From Formivibrio citricus (GTDB lineage Bacteria; Pseudomonadota; Gammaproteobacteria; Burkholderiales; Chitinibacteraceae), in the NCBI RefSeq assembly GCF_900115065.1, contig NZ_FOVE01000006.1, positions 1 to 64,000 on the forward strand: DNA of 64,000 nt. The letters are read 5' to 3'. Shown here piece after piece: positions 8,512 through 17,786 of this stretch (positions are counted from its first letter, which is position 1; the number at the start of each line of letters is the position of its first letter). The notes under the pieces are model-generated. The model searched no databases. It saw only the letters and a program-made list of their open reading frames with translations, and was not told where the DNA came from. A program made the position numbers and the translations under genes.

Positions 8512-10805
8512 AACAGCAGTTCCTTGATCTCTTCCAGCGGCGTGGCGGCTGCGGCGCCGCCGCCCAGACCCAGTTCGGGGTTGGTTTGCTGGTATTCGCT
8601 GAAGAAATATTCGGTAATGGGGCCTTTTTCGCTTTGCAGCGTCTGGGCAACCACACCCTCCGGCACGGGGTAATTGTGCTCCGGCTGATCCTTGAGCGCC
8701 TGGCCCATGAAGTTGATCCAGATCGGCAAGGCGGATGCGCCACCGGTTTCGCCGCTCCCCAGCGACTTGGGCTGATCGAAGCCCACCCAGACGATGGAGA
8801 CCAGCTTGGGCTGGAAGCCGGCAAACCAGGCATCGTGCGAATCGTTCGTGGTACCGGTTTTGCCAGCGAGATCGTTGCGCCCGAGCACGCGAGCCTTGGC
8901 GGCTGTGCCGAAGCGCACCACGTCGCGCATCATGTTGGTCATGACGAAGGCATTCCTGGCATCCAGCGCTCGCTCTGCGTTCTTGCCGGCCACCTCCGGT
9001 TCCATCCTGGCGATGACCCGGCCCTTGCCGTCTTCAATGCGGTCGATGAAATGGTGATGGACCAGGAAGCCGGTGTTGGCAAAAACCGAATAAGCCTCGG
9101 CCATCTGCAGTGGCGTGACCGAGCCGGCGCCGAGCGCCATGGTCAGGTAGGCCGGGTGATCCTTGGCCTTGAAGCCGAAGCGCGCGATGTGCTCCTGGGC
9201 GTATTGTGGGGAAATCGCCTGCAGGATGCGGATCGAGACAAGGTTCTTCGAGAGCGTCAGCGCATTGCGCACCGTCATCATGCCGGCGAATTTGCCGTCG
9301 TAATTCTTGGGCTCCCACTTCTGCCCGCCGATCTGGTCCGGGTTGATGACGAGCGGCGCATCGTTGATTTGTGTGGCAGGCGTGATGCCTTTTTCCAGCC
9401 CCGCCGAATAGATGAAGGGTTTGAAGCTGGAACCGGGCTGACGCCATGCCTGGGTGACATGATTGAACGGTGTACGGTTGAAGTCGAAGCCGCCCACCAG
9501 TGCCTTGACGGCACCGTTGGCCGGATCCATTGCGATGATGGCGCCTTCGACCTGCGGCAATTGGGCGATTGCCCAGCCTTTTTCGGTCTTGCGTACCCGG
9601 ATAACCGCGCCCGGGCGCAGGCGCGAAGCCGGCGGCGCCTTGTCCGAGAGCAGGTTGCGCCCCAATCGCAGGCCATCGCCTTCGATGCCGATGGTTTCGC
9701 CTTCCTTGAGATAGACGGAAACCTTTTTGGGTGATGCCTGGGTGATGACGCCGACCAGCAGTTCTCCGGCGTCGGAAAACTTCTCCAGTGCTTCGTCGAT
9801 ATCGTCCTCATCCTTGAGTTGCGCTGCATTGATGAATGCTTCTGCGCCGCGATAGCCGTGGCGCTGATCGTAGTCGAGCAAGCCTTGGCGCAAGGCTTTG
9901 TAGGCCGCGGCCTGCTGCTTGCTGTCCAGCGTGGTGTAGACCTTGAAGCCTTGCGTGTAGGCGGCTTCCTTGTGGCGCTCGAACATCATCTGCCGGGCCA
10001 TTTCGGCCACGTATTCAGCATGGACCGAGAATTTTTGTCCGTAACGCCGAACGTCCAGGTCTTCTTCGCGGGCTGCGGCGTATTCGGCATCGCTGATGTA
10101 TTTCAGCTTGTGCATGCGATCCAGCACGTACAGCTGGCGCGCCTTGGCCCGCTTGAAGTTGACGATGGGGTTGATGGTCGAAGGGGCTTTGGGCAGGCCG
10201 GCCAGCATGGCTGCTTCGGCAATCGAAATTTTCGAGAATTCCTTGCCGAAATACGTTTGTGCCGCCGCGGAAAATCCGTAAGCACGCTGCCCCAGATAAA
10301 TCTGGTTGATATAAAGCTCAAGAATTTTATCTTTTGTCAGATTTCGCTCGATTTTGAAAGACAACAGGGCTTCATTGAATTTGCGGGAAAGCGTTTTTTC
10401 GTTGGAAAGATAGAAATTGCGCGCTACCTGCATGGTGATGGTGCTGGCTCCCGATTGGGCGTGGCCGCGGAAAATGTTGCCCAGCATGGCGCGCACGACG
10501 CCGATATAGTCGACACCACCATGGCTGTAGAATCGCTCGTCTTCCGCGGCCAGCAGGGCGTTGATCATGACCTTCGGTGTCTGGTTTATCGGCGTGAACG
10601 AGCGTTTTTCTTCGCCGAACTCCCCGATCAACACGTTGTCCGCACTGTAGATTCTGAGCGGAATTTTGGGCTGATAGTCGGTCAATGCTTCCAGGGACGG
10701 GAGCTTGGGGTAGATGAGCGTGGCGGCAAGCAATATCAGCACGGCGCCAATCAAAGCCAATCCGCTGAATGCGCCCAAAGTGATGAAAATGATCCGTTTT
10801 AGCAT
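8508..10805 (-). CDS. mrcA: Penicillin-binding protein 1A (bifunctional glycosyltransferase/transpeptidase)
   Basis: It polymerises and cross-links peptidoglycan in the periplasm. It is anchored by one N-terminal membrane segment (about residues 7-31). The GT51 domain shows AAEDERFYSHGGVD with the catalytic Glu, then GASTITMQVARNFYL. An OB-like insertion follows near residues 310-400. The transpeptidase domain has the active-site PGSSFKP, the SxN motif in TLSKNLVS and the KTGTTND triad. The 765-residue length fits class A PBP1a. It is transcribed away from pilM, as in many beta- and gammaproteobacteria. Confidence 0.96.
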   Translation of the reverse strand: MLKRIIFITLGAFSGLALIGAVLILLAATLIYPKLPSLEALTDYQPKIPLRIYSADNVLIGEFGEEKRSFTPINQTPKVMINALLAAEDERFYSHGGVDYIGVVRAMLGNIFRGHAQSGASTITMQVARNFYLSNEKTLSRKFNEALLSFKIERNLTKDKILELYINQIYLGQRAYGFSAAAQTYFGKEFSKISIAEAAMLAGLPKAPSTINPIVNFKRAKARQLYVLDRMHKLKYISDAEYAAAREEDLDVRRYGQKFSVHAEYVAEMARQMMFERHKEAAYTQGFKVYTTLDSKQQAAAYKALRQGLLDYDQRHGYRGAEAFINAAQLKDEDDIDEALEKFSDAGELLVGVITQASPKKVSVYLKEGETIGIEGDGLRLGRNLLSDKAPPASRLRPGAVIRVRKTEKGWAIAQLPQVEGAIIAMDPANGAVKALVGGFDFNRTPFNHVTQAWRQPGSSFKPFIYSAGLEKGITPATQINDAPLVINPDQIGGQKWEPKNYDGKFAGMMTVRNALTLSKNLVSIRILQAISPQYAQEHIARFGFKAKDHPAYLTMALGAGSVTPLQMAEAYSVFANTGFLVHHHFIDRIEDGKGRVIARMEPEVAGKNAERALDARNAFVMTNMMRDVVRFGTAAKARVLGRNDLAGKTGTTNDSHDAWFAGFQPKLVSIVWVGFDQPKSLGSGETGGASALPIWINFMGQALKDQPEHNYPVPEGVVAQTLQSEKGPITEYFFSEYQQTNPELGLGGGAAAATPLEEIKELLF

Positions 10806-10895
10806 GATGCTGGTTCTGGCTATTAAAGGTTGATAACGGCCATTTCAGGAGGCCGACAATATGTTGCAAAAAAGGGTCTGGTTGTCTACGGTAAC

Positions 10896-10924
10896 TTTAC
10901 ATGAGCAATTTGCGCTGCTACGAT
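10896..10924 (+). promoter_or_regulatory. Sigma-70 promoter of the pilMNOPQ operon
   Basis: TTTACA (10896-10901) and TACGAT (10919-10924) are separated by exactly 17 bp. The expected start is near 10931, giving a leader of about 50 nt before pilM. It lies in the 177-bp gap between the divergent mrcA and pilM genes. Confidence 0.7.
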
Positions 10925-10982
10925 TTTAAGCGACACGGGAAGAAGTTTTTCTATTTCCCTATTTTTTAAAAGGAATCTGGCG

Positions 10983-12056
10983 TTGAACCTTGACTTCCTG
11001 AAGCCCAAGGCAGCTCCCTTGATCGGCGTGGATATCAGCTCCTCTGCCGTGAAAATGGTTGAGTTAAGCTTGGTTGGGCGCAATTTCAGCCTGGAGCGTT
11101 ACGTTATCCAGCCGCTGCCGAAGGACGCCGTTTCCGACGGCAACATCGCCAATGTGGAGCTTGTTGCCGATGCAGTCAAGCGAGCATGGCAGCAGCTTGG
11201 TTCGCGCGTCAAGCATGTTGCACTTGCCTTGCCAGCGGCATCGGTCATTACCAAAAAAATCCTGGCGCCAGCCGGGCTTACGGAGCGGGAGCTCGAAAGC
11301 CAGGTCGAAACCGAGGCCAATCAATACATCCCGTTCTCGCTTGAAGAAGTGAACCTCGACTTTCAGGTTTTGGGGCCCAACGCGAATTCCCCGACGGAAA
11401 ACGATGTCCTGATTGCCGCCGCCAAGAAAGAAAAAGTTGAAGAGCGGGTGGCGGTTGTCGAGGCAGCGGGACTCAAGGCCAGCGTGATGGATGTCGAATC
11501 CTATGCAACTCAGGCGGCCTACGAATTGATGCGTCCGCAACTACCCAACGGCGGCGAAGGACAGATCGTTGCGGTGGTGGATATTGGCGCAACAGCCATC
11601 CACATGAATATCTTCAAGGATTCCCAGTCGATCTACAGCCGCGATCAGGGGTATGCCGGCAATCAGCTTACCCAGGAAATCCAGCGCAAGTTCAACATGT
11701 CCTTTGAGGAGGCCGAGCAGGCCAAGCAGCAGGGCGGCTTGCCCGAGAACTACGAGCCAGAGGTTCTGCAGCCTTTCATGGACACGCTGGCCATGGAAAT
11801 TTCCCGCTCTCTTCAGTTCTTCTATACGTCCAGCAATTACAACATGGTCGATCACATCCTGCTGGCGGGCGGGGGGAGCGTGATCCATGGGCTGGATGAA
11901 GTTGTTTCAAGCCGGACGCAGGTTGCAAGTACCATGCGCGCCAATCCATTTTTCAGCATGTCGACGAGCAAGGTGAGAGGCAAGCAGATCCAGCTGGATG
12001 CGCCTTCGCTGCTTATTGCTTGTGGCCTCGCAATGCGGAGGTTTGACCCCGTATGA
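10983..12056 (+). CDS. pilM: Type IV pilus assembly protein PilM
   Basis: This actin-like ATPase of the inner-membrane pilus alignment complex binds the N-terminus of PilN in the cytoplasm. The FtsA/actin fold is shown by the phosphate-1 motif LIGVDISSSAVKMVEL at residues 13-28, by VAVVDIGATAIHMN near 197 and by ILLAGGGSVIHGL near 290. The 357-residue length is normal. The start codon is TTG, supported by AAGGA about 8 nt upstream. It overlaps pilN by 4 nt and begins the pilMNOPQ operon. Confidence 0.95.
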   Translation: MNLDFLKPKAAPLIGVDISSSAVKMVELSLVGRNFSLERYVIQPLPKDAVSDGNIANVELVADAVKRAWQQLGSRVKHVALALPAASVITKKILAPAGLTERELESQVETEANQYIPFSLEEVNLDFQVLGPNANSPTENDVLIAAAKKEKVEERVAVVEAAGLKASVMDVESYATQAAYELMRPQLPNGGEGQIVAVVDIGATAIHMNIFKDSQSIYSRDQGYAGNQLTQEIQRKFNMSFEEAEQAKQQGGLPENYEPEVLQPFMDTLAMEISRSLQFFYTSSNYNMVDHILLAGGGSVIHGLDEVVSSRTQVASTMRANPFFSMSTSKVRGKQIQLDAPSLLIACGLAMRRFDPV

Positions 12057-12673
12057 TCAGGATTAACCTTCTCCCCCATCGCGAACACAAGCGCCAGGCA
12101 AGACGGCGGCGCTTTTTGTCGATGCTGGTATTCGGATTCTTGGGTGCTGTTGGCGTGGCCATGCTAGGGTTTACGGTCCTGACTACGCGTATCGATACGC
12201 AAAAACAGCGAAACCAGTTCCTTGCGAATGAAAACAAGAAGCTGGATCTTGAGATCGCGGAAATCAACAAGCTCAAGGCCGAAAAGCAGGCATTGCTTGA
12301 TCGCAAGAAAGTAGTCGAGCGCCTGCAGTCCAACAGAACGGAATCGGTGCGGATTCTGGATCAGCTGGTACGGCAGACGCCGGAAGGTGTCTACCTGAAG
12401 GAGTTCAAGCAGACTGGCGACAAGATGGTACTGACGGGTTATGCGCAATCCAATGCTCGGGTTTCTGCGTACATGCGCAATCTCAACGATTCGCCAGTGT
12501 TTGAGCAGCCTCTCTTGAATGAGACCAAGGCGGCCACGGTGGGCAACCTCAGGCTGTCGGAGTTCAGTGTACAGTCGCAAACTGAGCGCCCGGCAGAAAA
12601 AGCGTCGGCCCCGGCTGCTGTTGCAGGCAAGGCGTCGGCCGTTGCCGCTTCGACGGCTGCCGGCAAGAAATAG
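12053..12673 (+). CDS. pilN: Type IV pilus assembly protein PilN
   Basis: This bitopic inner-membrane protein links PilM to PilO. It has the PilM-binding INLLPHRE motif at residues 3-10, a basic stretch, one membrane segment at about 22-44, a coiled-coil region at about 50-105 and a periplasmic ferredoxin-like domain. The C-terminal 25 residues are an alanine-rich tail without clear structure (PAAVAGKASAVAASTAAG). Length is 206 residues. It lies between pilM (4-nt overlap) and pilO. Confidence 0.95.
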   Translation: MIRINLLPHREHKRQARRRRFLSMLVFGFLGAVGVAMLGFTVLTTRIDTQKQRNQFLANENKKLDLEIAEINKLKAEKQALLDRKKVVERLQSNRTESVRILDQLVRQTPEGVYLKEFKQTGDKMVLTGYAQSNARVSAYMRNLNDSPVFEQPLLNETKAATVGNLRLSEFSVQSQTERPAEKASAPAAVAGKASAVAASTAAGKK

Positions 12674-12681
12674 GGGGGCGT

Positions 12682-13308
12682 ATGACGCTGAATGAACTGA
12701 GAAATCTCGATCCCAAGGAAGCAGGCGATTGGCCTGTTCCTGTGCAACTCGCATGCGCAGTGATCGTTTTTGTGCTGGTGCTGGTGGGGGCCTATTTCCT
12801 GGTTTGGCAGGAGCAGTTGCAGGAGCTCCATACAGCCCAGAGCAAGGAAGAAACGCTGAAAAAAGAATTCGTCGACAAGAAAAAACAGGCCATCAACCTT
12901 GCGGCATATCGCCAGCAATTGGTGGAAATCGAGCAGGCTTTCGGGGTCATGTTGAAGCAGTTGCCCAACAAGGCCGAAATGGAAACGTTGCTGACCGAGA
13001 TCAACCAGGCGGGGGTCGGGCGAGGGCTGCTTTTTGAATTGTTCAAGCCCGGTAACGAAGTCAAGGGTTCCGAATTCGTGGAGCAGCCGATCGATATCAA
13101 AGTCAGTGGCAATTATCATGATCTGGCTTCGTTTGTCAGCGATGTGGCCAAGTTGTCCCGCATTGTCACGACAGGTGATATCCAGTTGACACCTCAGAAA
13201 GAGGGACTGTTGATGGTCGCCAAGGTCAGAACGTATCGGGTGCTTGACGAAGCTGAACTTCAGGCTGCCCGTCAGGCCGAGGCGGAAGCCAGGAAAAAGA
13301 AAAAGTAA
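12682..13308 (+). CDS. pilO: Type IV pilus assembly protein PilO
   Basis: This is the partner of PilN in the periplasmic alignment ring. It has 208 residues, with a short cytoplasmic N-terminus containing NLDPKEAGDWPVPVQ, a membrane segment at about residues 26-45, a coiled coil rich in K, E and Q (about 50-95), and a periplasmic domain with QPIDIKVSGNYHDLASFVSDVAKLSR-like features split across residues 130-160. It starts 8 nt after pilN, preceded by a GGGGG-rich ribosome-binding site. Confidence 0.95.
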   Translation: MTLNELRNLDPKEAGDWPVPVQLACAVIVFVLVLVGAYFLVWQEQLQELHTAQSKEETLKKEFVDKKKQAINLAAYRQQLVEIEQAFGVMLKQLPNKAEMETLLTEINQAGVGRGLLFELFKPGNEVKGSEFVEQPIDIKVSGNYHDLASFVSDVAKLSRIVTTGDIQLTPQKEGLLMVAKVRTYRVLDEAELQAARQAEAEARKKKK

Positions 13309-13338
13309 CCGGTTGAGTCCGGAATGAGTGGAGAGCAC

Positions 13339-13884
13339 ATGATTAAGCGATGGATGATGATATCGCTGCTGGCTGCGGGGCTCACGGCTTGCTTTTTCGG
13401 CGACGAGAACAGCGACCTCAAGGAGTGGATGAAGCAGAGCAGCGAAGGTTTGCAGGGCAAGGTCGAACCTTTGCCCGAAGCCAAACCGTACGAGCCGTTC
13501 ACCTATTCGGCTTTCGAGCTGGCCGATCCCTTCAAGACTTCCAGAATGGATGTGGTGAAGAAGGGAGGGGCGCGTAGCGGATTGGCGCCCAACCCCAACC
13601 GCCCCAAAGAGCCGCTCGAATCGTACGATCTGGAAAAGCTCAAGATGGTGGGTATTCTGCAACGAGGCAGCGTGATCGAAGGGCTGGTCAAGGCGCCGGA
13701 CAACAATTTGTACCGGGTCAAGCTAGGCAGCTACATGGGGCAAAATTTCGGCATGGTCGTGGGCATCTCGGAAACCGAGATCAAACTGAAAGAAATCGTT
13801 GAAGACAGTACCGGGGATTGGACCGAACGTTCGGCTACTCTCAATCTTGAGGAAGCAGGGCAAAAAGCGGAGCAGAAAAAATGA
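13339..13884 (+). CDS. pilP: Type IV pilus assembly lipoprotein PilP
   Basis: This inner-membrane lipoprotein connects PilNO to the secretin PilQ. I start at 13339 (MIKRWMMISLLAAG), since this gives a lipoprotein signal with lipobox LTAC and Cys18, and GGAGAGC stands just upstream; a frame start at 13324 adds five residues. The mature protein has the flexible N-terminus and the beta-domain with YDLEKLKMVGILQRGS and YRVKLGSYMGQNFG typical of PilP. Length is 181 residues. It overlaps pilQ by 4 nt. Confidence 0.93.
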   Translation: MIKRWMMISLLAAGLTACFFGDENSDLKEWMKQSSEGLQGKVEPLPEAKPYEPFTYSAFELADPFKTSRMDVVKKGGARSGLAPNPNRPKEPLESYDLEKLKMVGILQRGSVIEGLVKAPDNNLYRVKLGSYMGQNFGMVVGISETEIKLKEIVEDSTGDWTERSATLNLEEAGQKAEQKK

Positions 13885-15971
13885 ACATGAGAAACGCCAT
13901 GAGCCGGTTGGGCTTGTTTGCCTTGGGCTTGATAGCACCGCTGGCGCTGGCTGCCGAGCCAGTCGGCATTACGGGGATCGAGGTTAGCAATATCACGCCG
14001 GAAAAGCAGGTAGTCAAACTCACCTTCAATGGCGATGCGCCAAGTCCGGCCAGCTTTTCCATCAATACGCCGCCCCGGGTTGCCTTTGATTTTGCCAATA
14101 CGACCAACCAGTCCGGCAAAAACGCTGTACAAGTTGGCGGCAATGTGTTGCGTCTGATCAATATCGCCGAGGGCACAAACAGGACACGGGTTGTTCTCAA
14201 TCTGAACAAGCAAGCCGTTCACGAAGCAAAAGCCGAAGGCAAAACGGTTTTGATTACGGTAGACGGTGCCACGACCGGGCTTGCGGCCTCTCAGCCGGTT
14301 CGTTTCTCCACGGCCAAGCCGGCCGCCAGCGCAAGCGCTGCAGGCATCCAGAATATCGACTTCCGGCGCGGGGATAACGGGGTAGGCAAGGTTGTTGTCG
14401 ACCTTTCCAGTCCGAATGTTGGCATCGATATCCGCCAACAGGGCAAAAATCTGGTTGTCGAATTTGCCAAGGCATCCTTGCCCGCTACGCTCGAACGTCG
14501 TCTCGATGTTGCGGATTTCGGCACTCTGGTGCAGAAGATCGATGCGGTTGGCCAAGGCGACGGGGCGAAGCTTGTGATTGAGCCCAAAGGTAATTGGGAA
14601 TATTCCGCGTATCAGACGGAGAGCAGGTTCACGATTGAGGTTCGAGAGAAGGTCGACGAATCCAAAATCCCGAAGAGCCAGAAGAGCTATAAAGGAGACA
14701 AGCTGTCGCTGAATTTTCAGAACGTCGAGGTACGTACAGTGCTCCAGGTTCTGGCCGAATTTACCGGGCTGAACATCATTACCAGCGACACGGTGAAGGG
14801 CGAGATAACCTTGCGGCTCAAGGATGTACCCTGGGATCAGGCCATGGACATCATTCTCCAGGCCAAGGGGCTCGACATGCGCAAGAGCGGTAACGTGGTC
14901 TGGATTGCTCCGCGCGACGAGTTGGCGGCAAAGGAAAAACAAGAGCTGGAGTCAAAAAAGCAGATTGAAGAGTTGGTTGCGACTCAGCAAGAGCTGTTCA
15001 AATTGAAGTACCACAAGGTTGAAGCTTTTGAAAAGATGCTGAAAGATGACAAGCAGAAGCTGTCCTTGTTATCAAAGCGAGGTTCGGTAATTCTGGACCC
15101 AATGACCAACACGCTGGTTGTTAATGACATTCCATCCAAGCTGGAAGAAATTCGGGCGCTGCTTAGCAAGCTGGATGTGCCTACTGGTCAAGTAATGATC
15201 GAGGCCAGAATTGTTGAAGCGTCAGACACATTTAGCAGGGAATTGGGAACCAAGCTGAAACTTGGGTTTAGCACGGGGAATCCATTATCGTCTACGTTGC
15301 TTTCAAGCACTTCATCGACCGGCTCAAGTGGTTCGTACGGGGGGACAACTACAGGTAATAATGGCTATGCAGGGACTGGACTATCGTTGCCTGCGGCGAA
15401 TATTAATGGTTTTGGGGCGGGAAGTTTGCTTCTGGCTGCCGCTTCTACCCATGCGTTGATTTCTCTGGAGCTATCAGCACTTGAAGGTGAGGGGCAAGGA
15501 AAAATTGTATCTAGCCCGAGGTTGGTTACGGCGGATCGTGTTGAGGCGGTGATTGAGGACGGTCAGGAGATTCCATATACGGAAACCGCGCCCAACGGTG
15601 CAACGACGATCACCTTCAAGAAAGCCGTGCTGTCGCTCAAGGTGAAGCCGCAGATTACGCCGGATGGCAATATCATGATGGATGTTAAAGTAAACAAGGA
15701 TAGTGCCGCATATGACCGAATGACAGCGGTAGGCCCTCCCATCGACACCAAGCAAGTTACGACCCGGGTGCTTGTGGAAAATGGGGGAACCATCGTGATT
15801 GGCGGGATTTTTGTGAGTCAGCGTACCAAGCAAACAGATCAGATCCCCTTGCTTGGCGATATCCCCGTGCTCGGCCACTTGTTCAAGCATAAATCTGATA
15901 CAAATAATAAAAAAGAGTTGCTGATTTTTATTACACCGAAGATTCTTCAGTCAGAGCTGACTCTCAGGTAG
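13881..15971 (+). CDS. pilQ: Type IV pilus secretin PilQ
   Basis: This outer-membrane secretin forms the pore for the pilus. It has a signal peptide ending at about residue 24 (LALA-A), two AMIN peptidoglycan-binding domains (about 30-130 and 155-255), an STN/N0 domain starting [19 protein letters not shown] near residue 275, an N1 domain, and a secretin core from [19 protein letters not shown] near 437 to the end. A serine/glycine-rich insert of about 45 residues sits near 470-515. Codon use in this C-terminal part looks more AT-rich than elsewhere in the gene. Total 696 residues. Confidence 0.95.
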   Translation: MNMRNAMSRLGLFALGLIAPLALAAEPVGITGIEVSNITPEKQVVKLTFNGDAPSPASFSINTPPRVAFDFANTTNQSGKNAVQVGGNVLRLINIAEGTNRTRVVLNLNKQAVHEAKAEGKTVLITVDGATTGLAASQPVRFSTAKPAASASAAGIQNIDFRRGDNGVGKVVVDLSSPNVGIDIRQQGKNLVVEFAKASLPATLERRLDVADFGTLVQKIDAVGQGDGAKLVIEPKGNWEYSAYQTESRFTIEVREKVDESKIPKSQKSYKGDKLSLNFQNVEVRTVLQVLAEFTGLNIITSDTVKGEITLRLKDVPWDQAMDIILQAKGLDMRKSGNVVWIAPRDELAAKEKQELESKKQIEELVATQQELFKLKYHKVEAFEKMLKDDKQKLSLLSKRGSVILDPMTNTLVVNDIPSKLEEIRALLSKLDVPTGQVMIEARIVEASDTFSRELGTKLKLGFSTGNPLSSTLLSSTSSTGSSGSYGGTTTGNNGYAGTGLSLPAANINGFGAGSLLLAAASTHALISLELSALEGEGQGKIVSSPRLVTADRVEAVIEDGQEIPYTETAPNGATTITFKKAVLSLKVKPQITPDGNIMMDVKVNKDSAAYDRMTAVGPPIDTKQVTTRVLVENGGTIVIGGIFVSQRTKQTDQIPLLGDIPVLGHLFKHKSDTNNKKELLIFITPKILQSELTLR

Positions 15972-16007
15972 AGGATGGAGCGCATCGCGCCCCAGCACGC
16001 TTTCCGC

Positions 16008-16013
16008 TACAAT
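16008..16013 (+). promoter_or_regulatory. Candidate -10 box for aroK
   Basis: TACAAT lies seven bases before the ATG at 16021, so a transcript started here would be leaderless. No good -35 is visible at 16-18 bp spacing. The call rests on the -10 match and on the same geometry at kdsD. Confidence 0.35.
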
Positions 16014-16043
16014 GCCTGGCATGAAAATGCCAGGCAATTTTTT
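16013..16043 (+). terminator. Terminator-like hairpin embedded in the start of aroK
   Basis: TGCCTGGCAT (16013-16022), the loop GAAA, and ATGCCAGGCA (16027-16036) form a perfect 10-bp stem. It is directly followed by an A and a run of seven T (16038-16044). This has every feature of an intrinsic terminator, 41 nt after the pilQ stop. It contains the candidate aroK start codons, and its T-run encodes the conserved Phe-Phe of shikimate kinase. Confidence 0.75.
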
Positions 16044-16560
16044 TCTTGTCGGTCTGATGGGGGCCGGCAAAACGACCGTAGGACGCGCGCTTGCGAAGGC
16101 GACGGACAAGCGTTTCTTCGACTCCGATCATGAAATCGAAGCCCGAACCGGCGTTCGCATTCCCACTATTTTTGATATCGAAGGCGAAAACGGCTTTCGT
16201 GCACGTGAGGCCGAGGTTATAGCCGAGCTGGCTTCGATGCCGGATATCGTGCTCGCGACGGGCGGGGGAGTGGTGCTTAACCCCGTCAACCGGGAGAGCC
16301 TGAAACGCAATGGCGTGGTGATTTACCTTCGGGCCAGTGTGGATGATCTGTATTTGCGCACCTGCCATGACAAGAATCGTCCGCTTCTGCAAACGGCCGA
16401 CCCCAAGGCCAAGCTGCAGGAATTGTATGAAATCCGCGACCCGCTTTATCGTGAGGTGGCCGATATGGTGGTGGATACCAGCCGCCAGTCGGTGCAGCAG
16501 TTGCTTGCGCGTCTGATGAAGGACCTGGAGTTGTATCTGCATGAAAACCGTACGGCTTGA
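16021..16560 (+). CDS. aroK: Shikimate kinase
   Basis: It phosphorylates shikimate in the chorismate pathway. The 179-residue protein shows the Walker A loop GLMGAGKTT near residues 12-20, SDHEIE, the substrate-binding FRAREAEVI and GGGVVL. Possible starts are ATG codons at 16012, 16021 and 16027. I chose 16021 because a TACAAT box lies seven bases upstream and because no Shine-Dalgarno sequence precedes any of them. It overlaps aroB by 20 nt. The strong hairpin at its start would separate it from pil transcription. Confidence 0.92.
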   Translation: MKMPGNFFLVGLMGAGKTTVGRALAKATDKRFFDSDHEIEARTGVRIPTIFDIEGENGFRAREAEVIAELASMPDIVLATGGGVVLNPVNRESLKRNGVVIYLRASVDDLYLRTCHDKNRPLLQTADPKAKLQELYEIRDPLYREVADMVVDTSRQSVQQLLARLMKDLELYLHENRTA

Positions 16561-17626
16561 TCTGTCCCATTCCCCCTACGACATCCATATTGGCCAAGGA
16601 CTCCTTCAACGGGTCGAGCTGATCGTGCCGTTGTTGCCGCAAAAGCAGGTAGCCATAGTAAGCAACGAAACCGTGGCACCCCTGTATCTTGAAAAATTGC
16701 GTGCTTCGCTTGAAGGCGCCGGGGTGTGTTGCCACAGCATTGTTTTGCCGGATGGGGAGCAATACAAAACTTGGGAAACGCTCAATCTCATCTTCGACGG
16801 CTTGCTGGCGAACCGGTGTGAACGCAAGACCACGCTGATCGCGCTTGGCGGAGGAGTCATCGGTGACATGACAGGGTTTGCCGCTGCGGTGTACCAGCGC
16901 GGCGCGCCTTTCATCCAGATCCCCACTACGTTGCTTGCCCAGGTCGATTCCTCGGTGGGAGGCAAGACCGCGATTAATCACCCCCTCGGCAAGAACATGA
17001 TCGGAGCCTTCTATCAGCCGCGACTGGTGCTGGCCGATCTGGATACGCTGAATACGCTACCGGATCGTGAATTTTCGGCTGGTCTGGCAGAGGTCATCAA
17101 ATACGGCCTGATCGACGATTTCGAATTTTTCGAATGGCTTGAAAGCAATATCGAACGCTTGATGTCTCGCGACAGTGAGGCGCTGGCTCATGCCATTGAA
17201 CGCTGTTGCCGCAACAAGGCGCGCGTGGTGGCGCAAGACGAGAAAGAAACTGCGGGCGTTCGGGAGTTGCTCAATCTGGGGCACACGTTTGGGCATGCGA
17301 TCGAAGCCGGGCTGGGCTATGGTGCCTGGCTGCACGGCGAAGCCGTGGCTGCGGGCATGATGCTTGCGGCGCATGCTTCGCACGAGCTGGGCCAGATCGA
17401 CGATGAGTCAGTGGCCCGGATCAAGGCGCTGCTGACCAAGGCCGCATTACCGGTTGCGGCTCCCGATCTTGGACTTGCGCGGTATCGTGAACTGATGGCA
17501 GGCGACAAGAAGGTCGAGTCCGGACGCATTCGTTACATTCTCATGCGCGAACTGGGGCAGTGTTATGCCGGGGAGCTGCCCCTGGATGTGCTGGAAAAAA
17601 CCTTGAAGACAGGTTGTGATCGGTAA
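16541..17626 (+). CDS. aroB: 3-dehydroquinate synthase
   Basis: It converts DAHP to 3-dehydroquinate, the second step of the shikimate pathway, using NAD and a metal ion. The 361-residue protein has the family's NAD-binding [14 protein letters not shown] near residues 102-115, [19 protein letters not shown] near 127-145 and the metal-binding EVIKYGLI and GHTFGHAIE motifs. It starts inside aroK (20-nt overlap), so the pair is coupled. A clear terminator follows at 17651. Confidence 0.96.
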   Translation: MKTVRLDLSHSPYDIHIGQGLLQRVELIVPLLPQKQVAIVSNETVAPLYLEKLRASLEGAGVCCHSIVLPDGEQYKTWETLNLIFDGLLANRCERKTTLIALGGGVIGDMTGFAAAVYQRGAPFIQIPTTLLAQVDSSVGGKTAINHPLGKNMIGAFYQPRLVLADLDTLNTLPDREFSAGLAEVIKYGLIDDFEFFEWLESNIERLMSRDSEALAHAIERCCRNKARVVAQDEKETAGVRELLNLGHTFGHAIEAGLGYGAWLHGEAVAAGMMLAAHASHELGQIDDESVARIKALLTKAALPVAAPDLGLARYRELMAGDKKVESGRIRYILMRELGQCYAGELPLDVLEKTLKTGCDR

Positions 17627-17650
17627 GAGAAGATTGTTCCTGCGAAAAAC

Positions 17651-17687
17651 ACAGCGGTTTCCGGTATTTCGGAGCCGCTGTTTTTTT
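17651..17687 (+). terminator. Rho-independent terminator after aroB
   Basis: ACAGCGG (17651-17657) pairs with CCGCTGT (17675-17681), with an inner CCG/CGG pairing, followed by a run of T to 17687. It closes the aroKB unit before kdsD. Confidence 0.85.
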
Positions 17688-17769
17688 GGGGGATTTTGAC
17701 CGGCTTGCTCAAGGCAACAGCCATCGATTCGGCAAAATATGTGCCAGCTCTGCGAGACAGGACGGCAAT

Positions 17770-17778
17770 TGGTATACT
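17770..17778 (+). promoter_or_regulatory. Extended -10 promoter of kdsD
   Basis: TGGTATACT contains an extended -10 element (TGn plus TATACT at 17773-17778). The ATG of kdsD follows eight bases later, so the RNA would begin at or beside the start codon. No -35 or Shine-Dalgarno is apparent. Confidence 0.5.
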
Positions 17779-17786
17779 GTGCAGCT

